Positions 61,259 through 64,000 of a DNA stretch of 64,000 nucleotides are shown here, piece after piece; positions within the stretch are counted from its first letter, which is position 1, and each line of letters opens with the position of its first letter. The position numbers and the translations under genes are program-made. The stretch is from Paenibacillus sp. YPG26 (GTDB taxonomy: Bacteria > Bacillota > Bacilli > Paenibacillales > Paenibacillaceae), in NCBI RefSeq assembly GCF_023704175.1, contig NZ_CP084530.1, forward strand, positions 794,501-858,500. The letters are read 5' to 3'. The notes beneath the pieces were generated by a model. The model searched no databases. It saw only the letters and a program-made list of their open reading frames with translations, and was not told the DNA's origin.

Positions 61259-63062
61259 ACCGTTCCAGCACCCCTATCCCGAGATCGAGCTGCAGAAGGG
61301 CAGGAAGCCGAAGGCGAAAGTGAGGAACGTCTCGGGGACGCTGGGAAGAATCTGGTCGTATCTTGCCCGTCGCAAGGCCAAGCTGACCCTCGTCCTGTTG
61401 ATGGTGGTTCTAAGCTCAGGACTGGCCCTTCTGGGCCCTTACATGATCGGAAGAGCTGTGGATGATTATCTGGAGAGCAGTCAGGGACACTTCGGTCTAT
61501 TCCTGGCAGGACTTGGCCTGGTATATACGCTCTATTCCGTCACTTCCTGGCTGCAGAACATCTGGATGATCGAGATCTCCCAGGAGACGGTATACCGGAT
61601 GCGCGCGGATCTGTTCACCCATCTGCACCAGCTTCCGATCCCCTTCTTCGGCCAAAGGCAGCAGGGCGAGATCATGAGCCGGCTGACCAACGATATGGAG
61701 AACGTCAGTTCCACCTTGAACAGCTCTGCGATCCAGATCTTCTCGAGTATACTCACCCTGATCGGCACGCTTGGCGTTATGCTGTATCTCAGTCCGCTGC
61801 TGACACTGCTGACTTTCCTGGTTGTGCCGCTCATGATCCTGGGCATGCGCTGGATTACCCGGCGCACAGGTCCGCTGTACAAGCAGCGGCAGAGCAATCT
61901 GGGGGAACTGAACGGGTATATTGAGGAGACACTGTCGGGACAGCGGATCATTAAGGCATTCTCCCAGGAACCTAGAGTAGTGCGGGGATTCCAAGAGCGC
62001 AATGAGGCTATCCGCCGCTCGGGCTTCTGGGCCCAGACGATATCAGGATTCATTCCCAAGCTGATGAACAGCCTTAACAATTTGAGCTTTGCCATTGTGG
62101 CTGGCATCGGGGGAGTTCTTGCGATTCACGGCGCGGTCACGATCGGGATTATCATTGTCTTCGTGGAGTATGCGAGGCAGTTCACAAGACCTTTGAATGA
62201 CCTGGCTAATCAGTGGAATACATTGCTGTCGGCGATGGCTGGAGCGGAGAGAGTATTTGAGGTCATGGACGAGGAAGTGGAGGGCAAGGATGAAGGCGCT
62301 TCGGTGAAGCTGAACCATGTGGAAGGCGCGGTCAGCTTCTCCGGGGTCTCATTCTCTTACGAAGAGGGCGGAGATACGCTGGCAGGGATCAGCTTTGATG
62401 CGAAGCCGGGTGAGATGATTGCGTTGGTAGGCCCCACTGGAGCAGGCAAGACCACGTTAATCCAGCTGTTGTCGAGGTTTTACGATCCTACAGGAGGGCT
62501 GATCACTGTAGATGGACGAGACATTACCACTATTCAGCGGCACAGCTTGAGATCTCATATGGTCTTCGTGCTGCAGGATTCTTTTCTCTTCCAGGGAACG
62601 ATTCGTGAGAATATCCGCTTCGGACGGCTGGATGCATCCGATGAAGAGGTGGAGGAAGCCTCCGGACTGGCTAATGCGCATGCCTTCATTATGCGGCTTG
62701 ACGGCGGCTATGACAAAGTGCTGAAGACGGGCGGCAGCGGCATTAGTCAGGGACAGAAGCAGCTGCTGGCTATTGCCCGGGCAATGCTTGCTAATCCCTC
62801 GATTCTTGTGCTGGATGAAGCTACGAGCAGCATTGATACGATTACCGAGATCAAGATTCAGGAAGGTCTGCAGCGTCTGATGAAGGGGAGAACCAGCTTC
62901 GTCATTGCGCACAGGCTGAATACGATCCGGCAGGCGGACAAGATCCTTGTTCTTAAGGATGGAAGACTGCTTGAACAGGGACCGCATGAGGAGCTGCTTG
63001 CCGAAGGTGGATTCTACAGCAGGCTGTACCTGAATCAACTCCAGCATGAGGATTTGCAGTGA
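61239..63062 (+). CDS. Heterodimeric ABC exporter half, catalytic-Glu subunit (BmrD-like)
   Basis: 607 residues: transmembrane domain of six helices (about 40-340) and a nucleotide-binding domain. Walker A is GPTGAGKTT, Walker B keeps the catalytic Glu527 in VLDEATSSID, and His558 is in VIAHRLNTI, so its own half site is catalytic. Its signature is altered, GISQGQKQ (Ser503-Gln506) instead of LSGGQ, which completes the degenerate site formed with the partner's Walker motifs. It overlaps the upstream ABC gene; GGGGAGGGGG is its ribosome binding site. Together they form one multidrug or peptide exporter. Confidence 0.95.
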   Translation: MFKALAEPFQHPYPEIELQKGRKPKAKVRNVSGTLGRIWSYLARRKAKLTLVLLMVVLSSGLALLGPYMIGRAVDDYLESSQGHFGLFLAGLGLVYTLYSVTSWLQNIWMIEISQETVYRMRADLFTHLHQLPIPFFGQRQQGEIMSRLTNDMENVSSTLNSSAIQIFSSILTLIGTLGVMLYLSPLLTLLTFLVVPLMILGMRWITRRTGPLYKQRQSNLGELNGYIEETLSGQRIIKAFSQEPRVVRGFQERNEAIRRSGFWAQTISGFIPKLMNSLNNLSFAIVAGIGGVLAIHGAVTIGIIIVFVEYARQFTRPLNDLANQWNTLLSAMAGAERVFEVMDEEVEGKDEGASVKLNHVEGAVSFSGVSFSYEEGGDTLAGISFDAKPGEMIALVGPTGAGKTTLIQLLSRFYDPTGGLITVDGRDITTIQRHSLRSHMVFVLQDSFLFQGTIRENIRFGRLDASDEEVEEASGLANAHAFIMRLDGGYDKVLKTGGSGISQGQKQLLAIARAMLANPSILVLDEATSSIDTITEIKIQEGLQRLMKGRTSFVIAHRLNTIRQADKILVLKDGRLLEQGPHEELLAEGGFYSRLYLNQLQHEDLQ

Positions 63063-63147
63063 GCTGCTGCACCTGAATAATCGATCTGCCTTTTATGGAT
63101 ACTAATTCAGGTTCACTCATTCCATATACACCAAAGGAGAATCTAAG

Positions 63148-63783
63148 ATGCAGCAGCAATTTGGATCAAATCAGCAAAGCCAAGGTCAGAGTATCCCGCA
63201 ATTTAACCGCGGTGGGCATGAACTATTTGAAACACATGAAATTCTCCAGTGCACCATTAATCTGCTCGACAACTATACGATTTACAGATCATATGTGAAG
63301 GATCAGGAGCTTATGGGGATCCTGGATCGTCAAGCGGCCTATATCCGGACTCAGTATAACTTGACGGTAGAGTGCTTCATGTCAGGGCAAAAACCAAGCC
63401 AGGAGACCGAGCCTTACCTGATCCCTCAAATGAAACAGCCGATATATGGATTGCAGCAGCAGGGACAGGCCAAGAAACCGGCAGCCTCACAGGCCGAGAT
63501 CAATGATGCGGTAATCAGCACATTGATGCTGAATATCGTTAAGCCGCATGCTTCAGCCCTGGCAAGATCGGCTACTGAAGTGGTGAATCCTGTAGTTAGA
63601 CGGGTGCTTGCTTCCCAATCCCAGAACTTTGTTGAGATGGCCTATGAGCTGTTCGAATATCAGAATGTCCGCGGTTATTACCAGCTTCCACAGCTCTCCG
63701 GGCAGGAGCTGCATGCGATGATGAATGAGTTCGCACCTACGATTGGCGGTAACCAAGGTATGGGATTCGGTCAGTCTCACTAA
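63148..63783 (+). CDS. Spore coat protein (CotF-like)
   Basis: 211 residues. After a Gln/Ser-rich start (QQQFGSNQQSQGQSI) comes a helical domain with HELFETHEILQCTINLLDNY, TIYRSYVKDQELMGILDRQ and AAYIRTQYNLTVECFMSGQK, followed by a second half (QAEINDAVISTLMLNIVKP, ASQSQNFVEMAYELFEYQNV), as in CotF and related Paenibacillus coat proteins with a ferritin-like helical layout. Presumably made in the mother cell late in sporulation. AAAGGAG lies 9 bases before the ATG. Confidence 0.8.
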   Translation: MQQQFGSNQQSQGQSIPQFNRGGHELFETHEILQCTINLLDNYTIYRSYVKDQELMGILDRQAAYIRTQYNLTVECFMSGQKPSQETEPYLIPQMKQPIYGLQQQGQAKKPAASQAEINDAVISTLMLNIVKPHASALARSATEVVNPVVRRVLASQSQNFVEMAYELFEYQNVRGYYQLPQLSGQELHAMMNEFAPTIGGNQGMGFGQSH

Positions 63784-63861
63784 GTTAGCCTGGGCCGATA
63801 AGAGGCTCTCCGGCATGGGGGGCAGCTTGCCGTGTCCGGTGGAGCCACTTTACCGAGGATT

Positions 63862-63912
63862 ACAACAAAGCAGCGGTTCCCCCTAGTGGGAGAGCCGCTG
63901 CTTTGTTGTATA
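63862..63912. terminator. Bidirectional Rho-independent terminator
   Basis: A 15-bp perfect stem, ACAACAAAGCAGCGG at 63862-63876 with CCGCTGCTTTGTTGT at 63895-63909, lies between the coat protein gene and the converging dehydrogenase gene. Confidence 0.9.
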
Positions 63913-63934
63913 TAGGTGTTCACTATGCTGCAGG

Positions 63935-64000
63935 TTAGGGCTTCAGAATAACTTTGATGCACTCATCTTCATGCTCATAGAAGGTCTTGTAGGCAGCGCT
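63935..64000 (-). CDS. C-terminal end of a zinc-dependent alcohol dehydrogenase
   Basis: Reading the minus strand from the window edge gives AYKTFYEHEDECIKVILKP and a TAA at 63935-63937. The 'AY..F..k.d..IKV(V/I)LKP' ending is the typical C-terminus of zinc-dependent medium-chain alcohol dehydrogenases. Only 21 residues are visible, so the rest and its function are outside the window. Confidence 0.6.
   Translation of the reverse strand, partial: SAAYKTFYEHEDECIKVILKP

Overview
This 64 kb window looks like chromosome from a spore-forming, moderate-GC Bacillota, most likely Paenibacillus or a close relative. The evidence is strong AGGAGG-type ribosome binding sites, frequent TTG/GTG starts, Rho-independent terminators after most genes, two large S-layer-homology (SLH) surface proteins, a YjcZ-type sporulation peptide, a DUF3934 mini-protein and a spore-coat protein. 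No rRNA, tRNA, CRISPR array or complete insertion sequence was seen.

Layout. 1-8.4 kb: housekeeping and accessory genes (DUF2975/YozG pair, DUF4256, DGC zinc-binding protein, two GNATs, DNA alkylation repair protein, PadR regulator with a CPBP membrane protease, DUF2268 protease). 8.5-21.8 kb: a defense island. It holds a complete type I restriction-modification system (hsdM-hsdS-hsdR), a HEPN protein coupled to a DUF262 gene that is frameshifted at a perfect 30-bp palindrome, then a NERD-domain protein, a McrB-like AAA+ gene with one in-frame amber stop just after Walker A, and a DUF2357/McrC-like nuclease. 21.9-28.5 kb: VanZ-like protein, amino acid permease, YjcZ peptide, htpG under a perfect CIRCE operator, manganese catalase, a 45-bp tandem repeat and two small proteins.

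28.7-41 kb: two very long SLH surface proteins. One carries five ~105-residue tandem repeats. The other is a two-headed amylopullulanase (type I pullulanase plus alpha-amylase) behind a cluster of LacI/CcpA-type operators. 41-50 kb: MFS transporter, FAD oxidoreductase coupled to a SigJ-like sigma factor, PAS-GGDEF-EAL protein, AAC(3)-like acetyltransferase, HEAT-repeat and Nfu-N proteins, DUF4261 protein. 50-64 kb: membrane-anchored Mrr-like nuclease, several GNATs, TetR regulator with a palindromic operator before an M32 carboxypeptidase, thioesterase, AraC regulator with a secreted esterase, and an operon of a HAD phosphatase with a heterodimeric ABC exporter, then a spore-coat protein and the tail of a zinc alcohol dehydrogenase.

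The most interesting part is the island. The type I system reads intact, whereas the two families normally associated with sensing modified DNA (DUF262 and McrB-like) each carry one small lesion that a single-base change would repair. This could be sequencing error, recent decay, reversible switching, or selection against self-targeting after a new methyltransferase arrived.
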